Assembly: GCA_030647205.1 (NCBI GenBank)
Contig: JAUSJO010000002.1
Span: 62,001 to 126,000 of the forward strand
Length of the DNA: 64,000 bases
Direction: 5' to 3'
Origin: a bacterium
GTDB lineage: Bacteria > Patescibacteria > CPR2 > UBA1875 > JAJYID01
The notes beneath the pieces were generated by a model. That model did no database searches and had not been told where the DNA came from. It worked only from the letters and a program-made list of their open reading frames with translations. Shown here in pieces: positions 25,077-32,786 of this stretch. The number at the start of each line of letters is the position of its first letter. Within the stretch, counting starts at the first letter, position 1. The position numbers were made by a program, and so were the translations under genes.

Positions 25077-25103
25077 AAGCCCCGATTGAAAAATCGGGGC
25101 TTT
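25077..25103. terminator. Bidirectional-looking terminator
   Basis: AGCCCCGATT pairs perfectly with AATCGGGGCT around GAAA, then TTTTTCTT on the plus strand. It lies between the remnant gene and the converging gene at 25113. Confidence 0.9.
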
Positions 25104-25112
25104 TTCTTATGC

Positions 25113-25700
25113 CTATGAAGCAAGCGGCGATTGACTGAATAGAGTAGGCTCTGTCAGGGGGTTACGCCCATAGAGCGGTACATGATACCTATCATCATTC
25201 CAGTCATCTGAATCGCCTTCGTATTGAAGAGTTCTGAAACCATCCATAAAGAAAATCCTGTTGTATCCCAGATGACTGTGATATCTTTTTACATCATCCG
25301 ATTCAAACACGATATCTAGCCCGGTCGGAACTATGATCTGAAGATATCTGTTGGTTTCATATGGCAAAAAGAGATCTGCTGTTGCGACATAGAAGACGTG
25401 AGGTCCTCCCTCTGGCGAGAAGGCCAAGTCAAAATCCATAGCGCCAAGTTCTCTAGTGACTGATCCTCCGTTTTCCAGGTGACCCTTGAGCCATGCATTA
25501 TAATCATCTATAGTTGCGCGGCTCAGTCTGGTCATTACTTCATTATCTTCGAATTCCTTTTTGTAAAGATCAAACGGCTTATGAATTTCCATTAGGTCAC
25601 CCGAAAAATCCAGAAAATCTTTTTGCGGCATTTTATTTCTAAGATCTTTCAGTCCATCCAGATACCTTTGCTTCAATGCTTGTGCTAATTCAAGGGACAA
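25113..25700 (-). CDS. Soluble protein of unknown function (TTG start)
   Basis: 195 residues, no membrane segment or signal peptide. The N-terminal third is helical and charged; the middle and C-terminal parts look beta-rich (FDLAFSPEGGPHVFYVATADL; IIVPTGLDIVFESDD). No family recognised. The TTG at 25700 follows AAGGAGTGAT, and a consensus promoter lies upstream (25754-25782). Single-gene cassette. Confidence 0.65.
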   Translation of the reverse strand: MSLELAQALKQRYLDGLKDLRNKMPQKDFLDFSGDLMEIHKPFDLYKKEFEDNEVMTRLSRATIDDYNAWLKGHLENGGSVTRELGAMDFDLAFSPEGGPHVFYVATADLFLPYETNRYLQIIVPTGLDIVFESDDVKRYHSHLGYNRIFFMDGFRTLQYEGDSDDWNDDRYHVPLYGRNPLTEPTLFSQSPLAS

Positions 25701-25753
25701 CTAAATCACTCCTTAAAGTAGTGGTGTTTTTCTTGTGAAATAGGCAGGTCAAC

Positions 25754-25782
25754 ATGATAATAGAAAACTTTTATGTTGTCAA
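25754..25782 (-). promoter_or_regulatory. Promoter of the 25.1-25.7 kb gene
   Basis: On the minus strand TTGACA (25777-25782) and TATCAT (25754-25759) are 17 bp apart. It diverges from the promoter at 25811. Confidence 0.7.
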
Positions 25783-25810
25783 ATAACGATGCATTTTAAT
25801 GACATAGGCA

Positions 25811-25880
25811 TTGATTTTTTTGTCATTTCCTGGTAAAATCTACTTTAAATATTGAAAAGAGGGTCCTGAACCCTCTTTTT
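25811..25880 (+). promoter_or_regulatory. Promoter and terminator-like leader of the 25.9-27.4 kb cassette
   Basis: TTGATT (25811-25816) and TAAAAT (25834-25839) are 17 bp apart. The leader holds AAAAGAGGGT/ACCCTCTTTT (25855-25864 with 25870-25879) ending in a T run, then GCAACTTGAAA. This is nearly the same layout and sequence as the leader at 23205-23241. Confidence 0.7.
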
Positions 25881-25904
25881 GCAACTTGAAAAAAGGAGCC
25901 CAAA

Positions 25905-26138
25905 ATGGCTAGATATACATTTGAGGTGGAAGCAGGCCTTTTGCTAAGGAAAGCAGTGAGAGACTATGTTAAGCGCTACTGCTTCGAACGCGATCTATCT
26001 TTGGAAGTCGATGAGAGCAAGGGGCTTTTAGAATCTAACTTCATGTTCAAAATAAGCGGAGAGGAAGATACAATAAGCCGGGCGAGGAAAGACATCCCTA
26101 AATACATGAATTTTCTCCTTGAGTGTTCGGCTGAGTAA
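25905..26138 (+). CDS. Small soluble protein, unknown function
   Basis: 77 residues with a beta-alpha-beta pattern (YTFEVEAG; helix RKAVRDYVKRYCFER; LSLEVDES; NFMFKISGEE; helix). The order suggests a small ferredoxin-like alpha/beta fold, with no motif that fixes a function. Start preceded by AAAAAAGGAGCC. First gene of a five-gene cassette of small proteins. Confidence 0.65.
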   Translation: MARYTFEVEAGLLLRKAVRDYVKRYCFERDLSLEVDESKGLLESNFMFKISGEEDTISRARKDIPKYMNFLLECSAE

Positions 26139-26158
26139 TACAAAGAAAGGTGACGGTC

Positions 26159-26341
26159 ATGGCGACTAAGTGGCAGAGAGAGCATGGATACAAAAAAGTA
26201 GCTTGTTGCGGGAACTGCCATCTGTCTGGCAAAAAACCCAGACGTATGTTTGGCAGATCCAGGCAGCATATTTGTACAGGACCTAAAAAATCAGAGTCCG
26301 TGATGCCTGATGGCCACTGTGGTGAACACAGTTATGGATAA
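26159..26341 (+). CDS. Small four-cysteine protein, GYK-CCGNC type
   Basis: About 60 basic residues: HGYKKVACCGNCHLSGKK, then HICTG and DGHCGEHS. The CxxC - C - DGxCGE(H/W) order is the same as in the genes at 24165 and 26560. ATG 26159 has AAAGAAAGG upstream; an in-frame GTG at 26150 overlaps that site. Probably binds one zinc. Similar small proteins occur in phage and mobile regions in my memory, but I cannot verify that here. Confidence 0.6.
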   Translation: MATKWQREHGYKKVACCGNCHLSGKKPRRMFGRSRQHICTGPKKSESVMPDGHCGEHSYG

Positions 26342-26380
26342 ATTATGGTTTTCTGACTAATGTGTTGGGGAGTGAATTGT

Positions 26381-26563
26381 ATGCTGACTCAAGAAACAGA
26401 TAAAGAAAACTGCTCTCGTTGTGGGGGCAGTGGCGAAGAACCTCATTTTAGATCAGTGTATGGACGGTCATATCGTGACTGTGAAAAGTGCCACGGGAAG
26501 GGGCATGTTCCTAAGAGAGTACATCCTGTTCGACTTCGACGGAAAGAAGGTGAGAAGCGATGA
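26381..26563 (+). CDS. DnaJ-type zinc-finger small protein
   Basis: 60 residues with two CxxCxGxG repeats, CSRCGGSGEE and CEKCHGKGHVP, i.e. one DnaJ cysteine-rich zinc module without a J domain, then a basic tail. Such modules bind unfolded proteins or nucleic acids. ATG 26381 follows TTGGGGAGTG; an in-frame ATG at 26360 precedes it. It overlaps the next gene by 4 nt. Confidence 0.7.
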   Translation: MLTQETDKENCSRCGGSGEEPHFRSVYGRSYRDCEKCHGKGHVPKRVHPVRLRRKEGEKR

Positions 26564-27123
26564 GCATGGACGAAATGGAAGAAATAGACAGTAGTGATGA
26601 CGGCCGTATAAGAATATTCCGAGTGGGGCGGATAGGTAATGACGAGACACCGGATACACCAGAAATAATAGCTTGGAAGCGTCTCTATGGGTATAAGGTC
26701 AATGATCAATGCTGTGGTAACTGTAACTTCTGGGAGACAGACCATTGGAACGATGCCTGGTGCAACTCTATTGCGAAAGATTGTAATGTCAAACGTCCTT
26801 ATAGCCCCAGTACGGGTTGGTGCGAGAAATGGGCACCGAATTGCACAACAGAGCAGTGGAAAAGAAAAAACCATTACAATGGTTATCAGATCAGTTATGT
26901 TATGGTGGGTGAAGCTAACCCCCATCCGAGACCTACTGAGAAATATAACTGCACAACTTGTCCATCGCATTATGATGAGCATGATCCGGAAAAATATCCG
27001 AGTCTAGCAGAATTCAAGGGATGTCGTGTTGCCGAAGAGGATACGGCCAGGCACTTTATGACTACTGCGAAGGATGTCTGCGAACTGCACCCTGACACTG
27101 AGGAAATGAAAGGTGGTGAGTGA
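26560..27123 (+). CDS. Cys-rich protein with duplicated zinc-binding modules
   Basis: 187 residues. After an acidic N-terminus comes YGYKVNDQCCGNCNFWETDHW with further Cys at WCNSIAKDC and GWCEKW, then a second module NCTTCPSHYDEHD with Cys at FKGCRV and VCELH. The first module is a longer version of the 60-residue protein at 26159 (shared GYK...CCGNC). No enzyme motif is seen. Start overlaps the DnaJ-type gene; ATG 26566 is the alternative start. Confidence 0.65.
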   Translation: MSMDEMEEIDSSDDGRIRIFRVGRIGNDETPDTPEIIAWKRLYGYKVNDQCCGNCNFWETDHWNDAWCNSIAKDCNVKRPYSPSTGWCEKWAPNCTTEQWKRKNHYNGYQISYVMVGEANPHPRPTEKYNCTTCPSHYDEHDPEKYPSLAEFKGCRVAEEDTARHFMTTAKDVCELHPDTEEMKGGE

Positions 27124-27125
27124 TA

Positions 27126-27371
27126 ATGGCCGACATGGCCGGAGGAGGAGCCGGTGGACATAGACTACCTGAAGAAGATCCAATCATTCAAGTGAGGGAA
27201 TCTGAGTGGGAGGGTATAACAAAACGCGTGGAAATGCTCGAAAGCCGCATGGATAACATGGTTAAGTCCCATGCCGCAATGAAGAAGACAGCTGATGCTG
27301 TAAGGACGCGTCAGATGATGGATGAACCGATCGGTGGACCTGGCAACTCGGTCACCGACCTCGAAGATTAA
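27126..27371 (+). CDS. Small coiled-coil protein, unknown function
   Basis: 81 residues: a Gly-rich start (MADMAGGGAGG), then a charged helical stretch (WEGITKRVEMLESRMDNMVKS) likely to form a coiled coil, and an acidic end. ATG 27126 has AAAGGTGGTGAG upstream. Last gene of the cassette. It could be a phage-like structural or scaffold protein, but nothing proves it. Confidence 0.55.
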   Translation: MADMAGGGAGGHRLPEEDPIIQVRESEWEGITKRVEMLESRMDNMVKSHAAMKKTADAVRTRQMMDEPIGGPGNSVTDLED

Positions 27372-27408
27372 TGTTTGACATTGGCGGGCGCAATCCGGTG
27401 TCCGCTTG

Positions 27409-27439
27409 AGACCTGAGAAATCAGGTCTCTATTTTTTTT
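27409..27439 (+). terminator. Terminator of the 25.9-27.4 kb cassette
   Basis: AGACCTGA pairs with TCAGGTCT around GAAA, then CTATTTTTTTT. Confidence 0.9.
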
Positions 27440-27440
27440 A

Positions 27441-27465
27441 GATTCTGAATCGAGTTCAGAATGAC
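27441..27465. repeat. Small palindromic repeat
   Basis: GATTCTGAATCGAGTTCAGA followed by ATGAC: stem TCTGAA/TTCAGA. Same type as at 16416 and 27603. Confidence 0.65.
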
Positions 27466-27602
27466 CCGCGCACTATTTCAAAGTGCGTGGCAAGCAAGGA
27501 GAGGAATGCCTCCGCTTTGGTCGGAATGACATGGTCGAGGGCTTCAAATAGTGCTAAAATAGGAACTAGAAATTATTGGGTAAAACAAGTGATTAGAACA
27601 TA

Positions 27603-27625
27603 GATTCTGGTCAAGCCAGAATGAC
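27603..27625. repeat. Small palindromic repeat
   Basis: GATTCTGGTCAAGCCAGAAT followed by GAC, stem TTCTGG/CCAGAA, ending 14 nt before the polA start. Confidence 0.65.
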
Positions 27626-27639
27626 GGATTAGAGAATTT

Positions 27640-30378
27640 ATGAAAAAGCAGAAATTTGTTGTTTTTGACGGCAACGCTATTGTCCATCGGGCATATCACG
27701 CTATGCCGCCGATGACGACCAAAAAAGGCGAGCTGATAAATGCCGTTTACGGCTATTCTTCGATGATGCTCAAGGTTTTGACCGAGCTGAAACCGGACTA
27801 CGTGGCGGTGGCTTTTGACATGGCAGCGCCGACATTTAGGCACGTTGAGTTTAAAGATTACAAAGCGACCCGGGTGAAGGGGCCGGACGATTTGTATGAG
27901 CAGTTCGAGCGGGTTCGCGAGGTGACGGAGGCGCTAAACATCCCTATTTTTGAGAAAAAAGGATTTGAAGCGGATGATGTTATCGGAACATTATCTTGCG
28001 AGGCGCCGAAAGACGTTGAAACGATTATCGTGACAGGTGATCTTGATGAGCTGCAGCTAGTTAACGACAAGACGAAAGTGTATACGATGAAACGGGGATT
28101 TTCAGATACGATTCTTTATGACGTGGCAGCGGTTGAGGAGAAGTACGGTTTCGGGCCTGACAAATTCGTAGATTATAAAGCTTTGAAAGGCGATCCGTCA
28201 GATAACATCCCCGGGGTGGCCGGCGTTGGAGATGTTTCAGCTAAGAATTTAATTATAAAATATGATTCTGTTGAAAATATCTATAAACATCTGGACGAGA
28301 TAACCGGCTCTTTGAAAACAAAACTGGAAGAGGGGAAAGAAAGCGCGATTTTATCCAAAAGATTATCAAAAATAGTTTGCGATGTGCCGCTAAAGCTAGA
28401 TTTGAGAGAGTGCTGCACTCATGACTTTGACCGGCAGAAAGTTTTCACTCTTTTTCAGGAGCTCGGATTTAAGTCCTTATTGAATAGACTACCGAAGGAA
28501 CAGCTCCAGCAAGGTCTTTTTACAGAGGAAGAACCGAAAAAGGACAAAATTCATATAGAAAAAGCGGATTACAAGATTATTACCGAAGAGAAAGATTTGG
28601 AGAAGCTGGTTAAAGATTTCTCAAAAGAAAAACTTGTCTCGGTTGACACTGAAACGACCTCGCAAATCGCCATGGAAGCGGAACTGGTTGGCATTTCTAT
28701 GAGCAAAAAAGAGGGTGAGGCATTTTATATACCGGTTGGTCACAGTGAAGGCAAACAACTTGATAAGAAATTAGTGCTGGAAAAACTACGCCCGATGCTT
28801 GAAAGCGAGTCGGTCAAAAAGGTCGGGCATAACCTCAAATATGATTACATTGTTTTCAAAAATGCCGGAGTAACTTTAAACGGGATTTACTTTGACACAA
28901 TGATAGTTGCCTATCTTTTGAACCAAAATATCCGTTCGCCGAAACTCGACGACGTGGCTTTTGCCGAAATTGGCATCGAAATGATTCACATCCAGGAGAT
29001 TATCGGAAAAGGCAAAGACGAGATCAACTTTAAAGACACAAAAATCGAGGATGCATACAAATATGCCTGCGAAGATGCCGATGTGGCGCTTCGCCTGTAC
29101 AACCATTTACGGGAAGAGCTGGGCGAGAAGAATCAAAAAGGTTTGTATGAGCAGATCGAGGCGCCCTTAATCCCAATCCTCGCCGAGATAGAGATGGCGG
29201 GGGTTTTGGTTGACGGAAAAGTTTTGGAAGATAGTTCTAAAAAAACAGGAACGAGAATTGATAAGTTAGAAAAGGAAATTTATAAACTTGGCGGGGGCGA
29301 GTTTAACATCAACTCTCCTTCTCAGCTCCAAGTAATTCTTTTTGAGAAGTTGAATTTACAAGATAAAATCGAGGACAAGCGAGAACTAAAAAAGCTAAAA
29401 AGTGGCGGGTACTCAACGGGCGCCGGAGAACTTGATAAACTTGCCGGGACTCATAAAATCATCGAGAAGATTTCCGAGTACCGCGAGCTTTCAAAGCTGA
29501 AATCCACTTATCTTGATTCGCTGCCAAAACTTATTAATCCAAAAACCGGCCGGATTCACACTTCGTTTAATCAGGCGATAACGGCAACGGGACGGCTCTC
29601 ATCCAGCGACCCAAATCTCCAAAACATCCCGGTCCGGACCGATGAGGGCAAAGAAATCAGGAAGGCTTTCATGGTGCCGGAGGGCAAAAAAATGTTGGCT
29701 GTCGACTACTCTCAAATAGAGTTGCGTGTGGTTGCGCATGTTTCCGGCGACAAAGTGATGACGGAAACGTTCAAACGCGACGAAGACATCCATACGGCAA
29801 CGGCGGCGAAAGTTTATGGCGTGAAAGAGAGCGAGGTAACTTCCGCGATGCGCCGGAATGCAAAAGCGGTGAACTTCGGGATTATTTACGGTGTTAGCCC
29901 GCATGGCTTGAAGCAAACAACGGGGATGAGCTATGAGGAGGCGCGCGACTTTATAAACAAATATTTCAAAGTTCACACGGGGATTCAAAAATACACTGAG
30001 GAAATCGTCGAAGTAGCGAAAAAGGTCGGTTATGTCGATACGCTTTTTGGTAGACGCAGATACCTGCCCGAGATTAGCTCTAGTAACTTTGCCGTTCGCG
30101 GACAAGCCGAGAGAATGGCTCTAAATATGCCAATCCAAGGAACGGCTGCGGACTTGATAAAACTTGCCATGATAGAGATAGCCAAAGATTTGCCGAAGAT
30201 TTCCCCTGAAACGAAAATGATACTTCAGGTTCATGACGAACTCGTCTTTGAGGTGCCGGAAGCCGATGTCAAAAAAGTTTCTGGTTTTGTAACGGAAAAA
30301 ATGGACAATGTCATCAAACTCTCGGTACCGATTACAGCAGTGGCTTCGACCGGCAACAACTGGGCCGAGTGCAAGTAA
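27640..30378 (+). CDS. polA: DNA polymerase I
   Basis: 912 residues with all three domains. The 5' nuclease domain (about 1-290) starts FVVFDGNAIVHRAYH and has DDVIGTL; the 3'-5' exonuclease (about 325-510) keeps Asp336 and Glu338 (SVDTETT), the Asp in LKYDY and YACEDADV, so proofreading looks intact. The polymerase has motif A DYSQIELR (Asp689), motif B RRNAKAVNFGIIYG and motif C HDE (865-867). Fills gaps and removes primers. Its first 152 nt are duplicated at 24689, and small palindromic repeats rather than a clear promoter precede it. No ribosome site is obvious. Confidence 0.97.
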   Translation: MKKQKFVVFDGNAIVHRAYHAMPPMTTKKGELINAVYGYSSMMLKVLTELKPDYVAVAFDMAAPTFRHVEFKDYKATRVKGPDDLYEQFERVREVTEALNIPIFEKKGFEADDVIGTLSCEAPKDVETIIVTGDLDELQLVNDKTKVYTMKRGFSDTILYDVAAVEEKYGFGPDKFVDYKALKGDPSDNIPGVAGVGDVSAKNLIIKYDSVENIYKHLDEITGSLKTKLEEGKESAILSKRLSKIVCDVPLKLDLRECCTHDFDRQKVFTLFQELGFKSLLNRLPKEQLQQGLFTEEEPKKDKIHIEKADYKIITEEKDLEKLVKDFSKEKLVSVDTETTSQIAMEAELVGISMSKKEGEAFYIPVGHSEGKQLDKKLVLEKLRPMLESESVKKVGHNLKYDYIVFKNAGVTLNGIYFDTMIVAYLLNQNIRSPKLDDVAFAEIGIEMIHIQEIIGKGKDEINFKDTKIEDAYKYACEDADVALRLYNHLREELGEKNQKGLYEQIEAPLIPILAEIEMAGVLVDGKVLEDSSKKTGTRIDKLEKEIYKLGGGEFNINSPSQLQVILFEKLNLQDKIEDKRELKKLKSGGYSTGAGELDKLAGTHKIIEKISEYRELSKLKSTYLDSLPKLINPKTGRIHTSFNQAITATGRLSSSDPNLQNIPVRTDEGKEIRKAFMVPEGKKMLAVDYSQIELRVVAHVSGDKVMTETFKRDEDIHTATAAKVYGVKESEVTSAMRRNAKAVNFGIIYGVSPHGLKQTTGMSYEEARDFINKYFKVHTGIQKYTEEIVEVAKKVGYVDTLFGRRRYLPEISSSNFAVRGQAERMALNMPIQGTAADLIKLAMIEIAKDLPKISPETKMILQVHDELVFEVPEADVKKVSGFVTEKMDNVIKLSVPITAVASTGNNWAECK

Positions 30379-30380
30379 GT

Positions 30381-31211
30381 TTATTTTATCGAATGCGTTG
30401 ACTTGAGGGCTTCCCCGGCTATTTTGTGAGCAAACTTGATAGCCTCTACGAGATCGCCGGTTTTTTGAAACTCATGAATCAAGGCGGCGCTAAAAGTATC
30501 TCCCGATCCGACCGAGTCTACTATTTCTTCCTCCGGGATCGGGGTTGTTTGTACGGGGGTGTACCCATCTTTAGTGATAAGAACTGCGCCATTTTTACCT
30601 TTTGTTACAACGATATTTATATTTAAATCTCTCGCCCATCTCTCTGAGAGCTTTTCAATATCCGGATAATCTTCTTCCGAAAGTGTGACCAGGTCGAAAT
30701 GTTTTAAAACTGTACCTGCTTCTTGAAAGTCTCTAAAGATTACGTTATGGTTTTCATCAAAATCCCTAAAGTACCCTTGAGGCAGGAGGACTTTCAGGCA
30801 TTTTTTGTTTGCATATCTTATGACCTCCTCAATATGAACTGAGTCGTAGTTTGGTAGTATTGGAGCAAAAACGATAACATCCGCGTCTTTAATTCTCTCT
30901 TTAAGTTTGCCATCCATCACAACGGGCTCTGAGAGTTCGCGGTACAGAGCTTTCTGGCTCCTTTGCTCTTTACGTGTGACATTTTGGTACACAAGAGTCT
31001 TCTTGCTTACCGCTTTCGGCGGGTGGATGTCGACATCTTTTAAATATTCCACAAAATCATGGCCGTAGTTTGAAACGATTGCCACAGAGTTATCCGGAAA
31101 TTTCCCAAAAACTTTATTCATAAACATAGCTGGAGAGCCCCAGTAGACGTACTCTGAGTTTTCCGATTTATTTTGGTCTATACAGACATGTCCGAAAATT
31201 AGAATATTCAT
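30381..31211 (-). CDS. PfkB-family carbohydrate kinase
   Basis: 276 residues with the ribokinase fold. The C-terminal signature DSVGSGDTFSAALIHEF (about 229-245) holds the anion hole and catalytic Asp. The N-terminal GGN-type signature is altered to YVYWGSPAMFMNK (about 21-33). Substrate is unknown; candidates are sugars or nucleosides. It converges on polA with a 2-nt gap. Confidence 0.85.
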   Translation of the reverse strand: MNILIFGHVCIDQNKSENSEYVYWGSPAMFMNKVFGKFPDNSVAIVSNYGHDFVEYLKDVDIHPPKAVSKKTLVYQNVTRKEQRSQKALYRELSEPVVMDGKLKERIKDADVIVFAPILPNYDSVHIEEVIRYANKKCLKVLLPQGYFRDFDENHNVIFRDFQEAGTVLKHFDLVTLSEEDYPDIEKLSERWARDLNINIVVTKGKNGAVLITKDGYTPVQTTPIPEEEIVDSVGSGDTFSAALIHEFQKTGDLVEAIKFAHKIAGEALKSTHSIK

Positions 31212-31356
31212 AGATTTACGATTATATCAGGAAGTATAGCTTTGTTAAAGTAATTATTTTTTGGAGAATCACTTCTTTCCTTTTTATTGTACGGAGGATG
31301 GATTGCTATTTAGTATGAAATCCGTTATAATCTGGTTTGCTATTTATGAGAGATTT

Positions 31357-31788
31357 ATGGGTAAAAAGATATTATATCGGACAGGGAAAAACAGAGTCGT
31401 TGCCGGCGTTTGCGGTGGAACGGCCGAATATTTTGACATAGATCCGGGAATAATTCGGGTTCTATGGCTTTTATCTGTACTGGCGGCTGGAGCAGGCATT
31501 TGGGCATACCTCGTAGCTTGGTTAATAGTTCCTGAAAGTCCCGAAGGAGGTAGGAAACATTTCAGAATGAATAGTAAAATAGAAGTAAAAAAAGAGAAAA
31601 AGAATATGCCGGAAGGATTATCGTTGCACGGAAAGAGCTCTGTTTTTGGGCTTTCTCTAATGATAATCGGCGTAATATTTCTGGCAAATAACTTTCTTCC
31701 TCAGCTTCGGCTTGATAAATATTGGCCGATTATACCTATAGCTCTCGGGCTAGTTTTAATTTTCTCAAGTTATAATCATAAAAAATGA
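31357..31788 (+). CDS. PspC-domain membrane protein
   Basis: About 143 residues. The PspC domain (about 1-60) is clear: YRTGKNRVVAGVCGGTAEYFDIDPGIIRVLW, ending in a helix. A linker of basic residues follows, then a two-helix LiaF-like end (about 95-140). PspC proteins sense or signal envelope stress. ATG 31357 (MGKKILYRTG) is chosen; the upstream open frame includes the TATAAT promoter element. It overlaps the next gene by 4 nt. Confidence 0.87.
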   Translation: MGKKILYRTGKNRVVAGVCGGTAEYFDIDPGIIRVLWLLSVLAAGAGIWAYLVAWLIVPESPEGGRKHFRMNSKIEVKKEKKNMPEGLSLHGKSSVFGLSLMIIGVIFLANNFLPQLRLDKYWPIIPIALGLVLIFSSYNHKK

Positions 31789-32723
31789 AAATACATCCTT
31801 TTAAAGCAGCGGTAGGGTTTTTGGTACTTTTTTTAAGTGTTATTTTGCTTTTGACTACCAGCGGTTTTGCAGCTTGGGGTCTCTGGCTTTTTGTTTGGCA
31901 GTTTTGGCCGATGCTTTTTGTTATATTCGGTATGGCATTTTTAATGAGACGTTGGGACATGAATCTTTTTGTAGGTATGGCTTTCTTCCTTTTAGTTTTT
32001 GCGGGTATGGGGACAGGTTTGTGGCTGACATGGAAAGAGCAATACTTTAGCACTAACAACTTTGCAGAAATGAATGTAAGGGGCATGACCCAAACTAAGT
32101 TGTCAAATGAAATGCCGAAGAAAACAGAAAAGGCAGATGTAAAAATAGCTTTTGGTTCTTCAAAAATAAAAGTGGATGCGCTTTCAGATATAAATAGCGG
32201 ACTTCTTTATGAAGGGACACATGACTCAAACTTTTTTACACTTAATCAAAAAATGGAAGTTGTTGGCGAAAAAACAAAGCTCAGCTTTAAAAGCTCCCCT
32301 TTTATAAAGAAACCATTTAGCCCCAAAAGTGTTAACGAACTTAACTTAAACTTGTCGCAGAAACCAATTTATTCATTTAACATAGAGACTGGTGCATCAG
32401 ATATTGATCTGAACCTTGATAAGCTGAAAGTGTCGAATCTTGATATTGACGCTGGCGCCTCAGAGTTGATGATAAAGCTTGGGGATAGTGATAGCACGGA
32501 TGTTCATATAAAGTCGGGAGCGAGCTTGTTAAGGTTTTATCTACCGAAAGATGTGGCAGTTAGGGTTAATTCAAAATCTGCATTCTCGTCAAAAAATTTC
32601 GAAGATTTTGGACTTACTAAAAAAAATAAATCATGGGAGAGTCCTGGCTGGAATAGCTCAAAGAAAAAGATAACAGTTGATATTGACTCCGGAGTATCAA
32701 AAATAGAGTTTACAAACTACTAA
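31785..32723 (+). CDS. Membrane protein with LiaF-like helices and toastrack-type domain
   Basis: 312 residues: about four helices in the first 90 residues (including WPMLFVIFGMAFLMRRW), then a domain of about 200 residues made of short repeating beta strands (FNIETGASDIDLNLDKLKV; LDIDAGASELMIKL; VHIKSGASLLRFYL; VDIDSGVSKIEF). The GAS-x-L/I repeats are typical of the toastrack (DUF4097-like) beta solenoid. Coupled to the PspC gene, so the two probably act together at the membrane. Confidence 0.8.
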   Translation: MKIHPFKAAVGFLVLFLSVILLLTTSGFAAWGLWLFVWQFWPMLFVIFGMAFLMRRWDMNLFVGMAFFLLVFAGMGTGLWLTWKEQYFSTNNFAEMNVRGMTQTKLSNEMPKKTEKADVKIAFGSSKIKVDALSDINSGLLYEGTHDSNFFTLNQKMEVVGEKTKLSFKSSPFIKKPFSPKSVNELNLNLSQKPIYSFNIETGASDIDLNLDKLKVSNLDIDAGASELMIKLGDSDSTDVHIKSGASLLRFYLPKDVAVRVNSKSAFSSKNFEDFGLTKKNKSWESPGWNSSKKKITVDIDSGVSKIEFTNY

Positions 32724-32755
32724 TCTCTTTATTTAACTAACCGGTCAATTTCTGC

Positions 32756-32761
32756 TATAAT
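32756..32761 (+). promoter_or_regulatory. -10 element of the PHP gene
   Basis: TGCTATAATG, an extended -10. Its last bases form an in-frame ATG at 32760, which therefore cannot be in the transcript from this promoter. Confidence 0.6.
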
Positions 32762-32786
32762 GCCACTAGTTAATTTAACTTATTTT

